Below, one piece after another: positions 39,479 through 40,088 of a stretch of 40,088 nucleotides of DNA; position 1 is the first letter of the stretch, and each line of letters opens with the position of its first letter. This stretch comes from Streptomyces albus subsp. chlorinus. GTDB taxonomy: Bacteria > Actinomycetota > Actinomycetes > Streptomycetales > Streptomycetaceae. Below the pieces are notes generated by a model, which was not told the origin of the DNA, did not search any database, and was given only the letters and a program-made list of their open reading frames with translations. Where the stretch lies: assembly GCF_013302895.1 (NCBI RefSeq), contig NZ_VJOK01000001.1, positions 6,530,364-6,570,451 of the forward strand. Reading direction: 5' to 3'. The position numbers were made by a program, and so were the translations under genes.

Positions 39479-39796
39479 ATGAGCACCGCTCACACGACCG
39501 TCGAGGAGATCCTGTCCGCGCTCGACGACGTGGACTTCCCCGCCGACAAGGACACCCTGGTGCGGGCCGCGTCCGGCGCCTCCGACGAGGTCCGCGCCGC
39601 GCTCCGCGCCATCCCGCCCGAGGAGTACGCCAACCGGGAGGAAGTGGCCCGGTCCGTGCGGGTCGACCCCGACTCGGACCTGGACCGCAGCCCCGGCCAG
39701 CGCGCCGAGCAGGCGCGGCGGGGCGGCCGGCCCGGCCAGTCGCAGCACCTGCGGGAGGCGCCCAAGCCGCCGGTGGAGGAGGAACTCGACCGCTAG
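39479..39796 (+). CDS. DUF2795 domain protein
   Basis: This is a 105-aa small protein. The first 60 residues match DUF2795 (TTVEEILSALDDVDFPADKDTLVRAASG, EVRAALRAIPPEEYANREEVARSV as motifs). A Gln/Arg/Gly-rich charged tail (RSPGQRAEQARRGGRPGQSQ) follows. The family is small, helical and found beside other stress proteins in actinobacteria; the function is unknown. It follows the tandem repeat and may share the DUF2267 transcript. A clear hairpin terminator follows 17 bases after the stop. Confidence 0.88.
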   Translation: MSTAHTTVEEILSALDDVDFPADKDTLVRAASGASDEVRAALRAIPPEEYANREEVARSVRVDPDSDLDRSPGQRAEQARRGGRPGQSQHLREAPKPPVEEELDR

Positions 39797-39813
39797 GCCG
39801 AGTCCGGCCGCCG

Positions 39814-39844
39814 GTTCCGGTCAGGGGCACCCGCTGACCGGAAC
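39814..39844 (+). terminator. Hairpin terminator after DUF2795
   Basis: GTTCCGGTCAG (39814-39824) and CTGACCGGAAC (39834-39844) form a perfect 11-bp stem with a 9-base loop. Confidence 0.78.
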
Positions 39845-39947
39845 ACCGCCGAGGGCCCGGCCGGATCCTCCGGGCCGGCCCGGGAGCGGCCCGGCGGCAG
39901 GCGCCGCGGGAGCGACCCGGAAGGCACACACCGAAGGGAGGACCGTC

Positions 39948-40088
39948 ATGGTGCGCAAGAAGGTGGAAGGCGACGAGGAACAGCGGCGGGCGGCGGCCCA
40001 CAAGGCGCACCGCGCCGAGGAGGCGCCCAGCGCCCGCAGCGTGACCACGGGGGCGTCGAAGCAGCGCACGCACCGCGCGGGCCCCAGC
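39948..40088 (+). CDS. Small basic hypothetical protein (3' end cut by window)
   Basis: Forty-seven codons are present from an ATG with GGGAGG six bases upstream: MVRKKVEGDEEQRRAAAHKA then HRAEEAPSARSVTTGASKQR and beyond. It is very rich in Lys, Arg, Glu and Ala and probably disordered or helical. The frame is open at the window end. It resembles the other small charged proteins in this region in composition, not in recognised domain. Confidence 0.6.
   Translation, partial: MVRKKVEGDEEQRRAAAHKAHRAEEAPSARSVTTGASKQRTHRAGPS

Noticed and set aside
1..40088. tRNA, rRNA, CRISPR array, insertion sequence, phage or integrase gene, attachment site
   Set aside because: No cloverleaf, transposase, repeat-spacer array or integrase motif was found by eye in any gap.

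Overview
The window is about 40 kb of very GC-rich DNA (roughly three quarters G+C). Codon third positions are almost always G or C, GTG starts are frequent, and start/stop overlaps (ATGA, GTGA) are common. Actinomycete families are everywhere: Scr1-type XRE/DUF397 genes, DUF2180, DUF5133, a mycothiol-type formaldehyde dehydrogenase and sigma-B-like promoters. All this points to Streptomyces or a very close relative. No rRNA, tRNA, transposase, phage gene, CRISPR array or replication origin was seen. The DNA reads as chromosomal accessory metabolism rather than a mobile element.

Layout. 1-3018: the end of a sugar-type ABC importer operon (binding protein cut by the window edge, then two permeases, with no ATPase). 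3041-4860: an Scr1-like XRE regulator coupled to two tandem DUF397 genes, then two small genes in divergent orientation. 4871-13499: a six-gene operon (M20 deacylase, aldehyde dehydrogenase, short-chain dehydrogenase, DUF3311, sodium:solute symporter, cytoplasmic penicillin-acylase homologue) facing a FadR-type GntR regulator, with a perfect operator palindrome between them. It looks like an uptake and degradation route for an amide-containing compound whose identity cannot be read from sequence. 13534-16422: two lipoproteins, a TetR regulator with an obvious AT-rich operator, and a HAD phosphatase.

16484-25272 is the most coherent unit: a probable glycine betaine demethylation regulon. A Rieske oxygenase with a divergent Rieske ferredoxin and ferredoxin reductase (betaine to dimethylglycine), a DAO/GcvT-fold dimethylglycine dehydrogenase (to sarcosine) and a monomeric sarcosine oxidase (to glycine) would each release C1 units. 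Formaldehyde would be removed by the mycothiol-dependent dehydrogenase. An IclR regulator sits between the two transcription units. Both units carry the same promoter architecture: TTGACG, 17 bp, a -10 hexamer, then two 17-bp IclR-like boxes at a 19-bp period starting at the very next base.

25349-40088 is a mosaic of single genes and pairs: AIM24, a 2-hydroxyacid dehydrogenase, a PAF-acetylhydrolase-like esterase, an 8-oxoguanine-deaminase-type amidohydrolase, DUF2180, two SDRs, a VOC protein, DUF5133, a DUF2243/CtaG membrane pair with a His-rich extension, a cupin beside a GlxA-type regulator, a sugar O-acetyltransferase, and a run of small stress-type proteins (DUF2267, DUF2795, small charged proteins). 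Two good sigma-B-like promoters and several strong hairpin terminators lie in this part.
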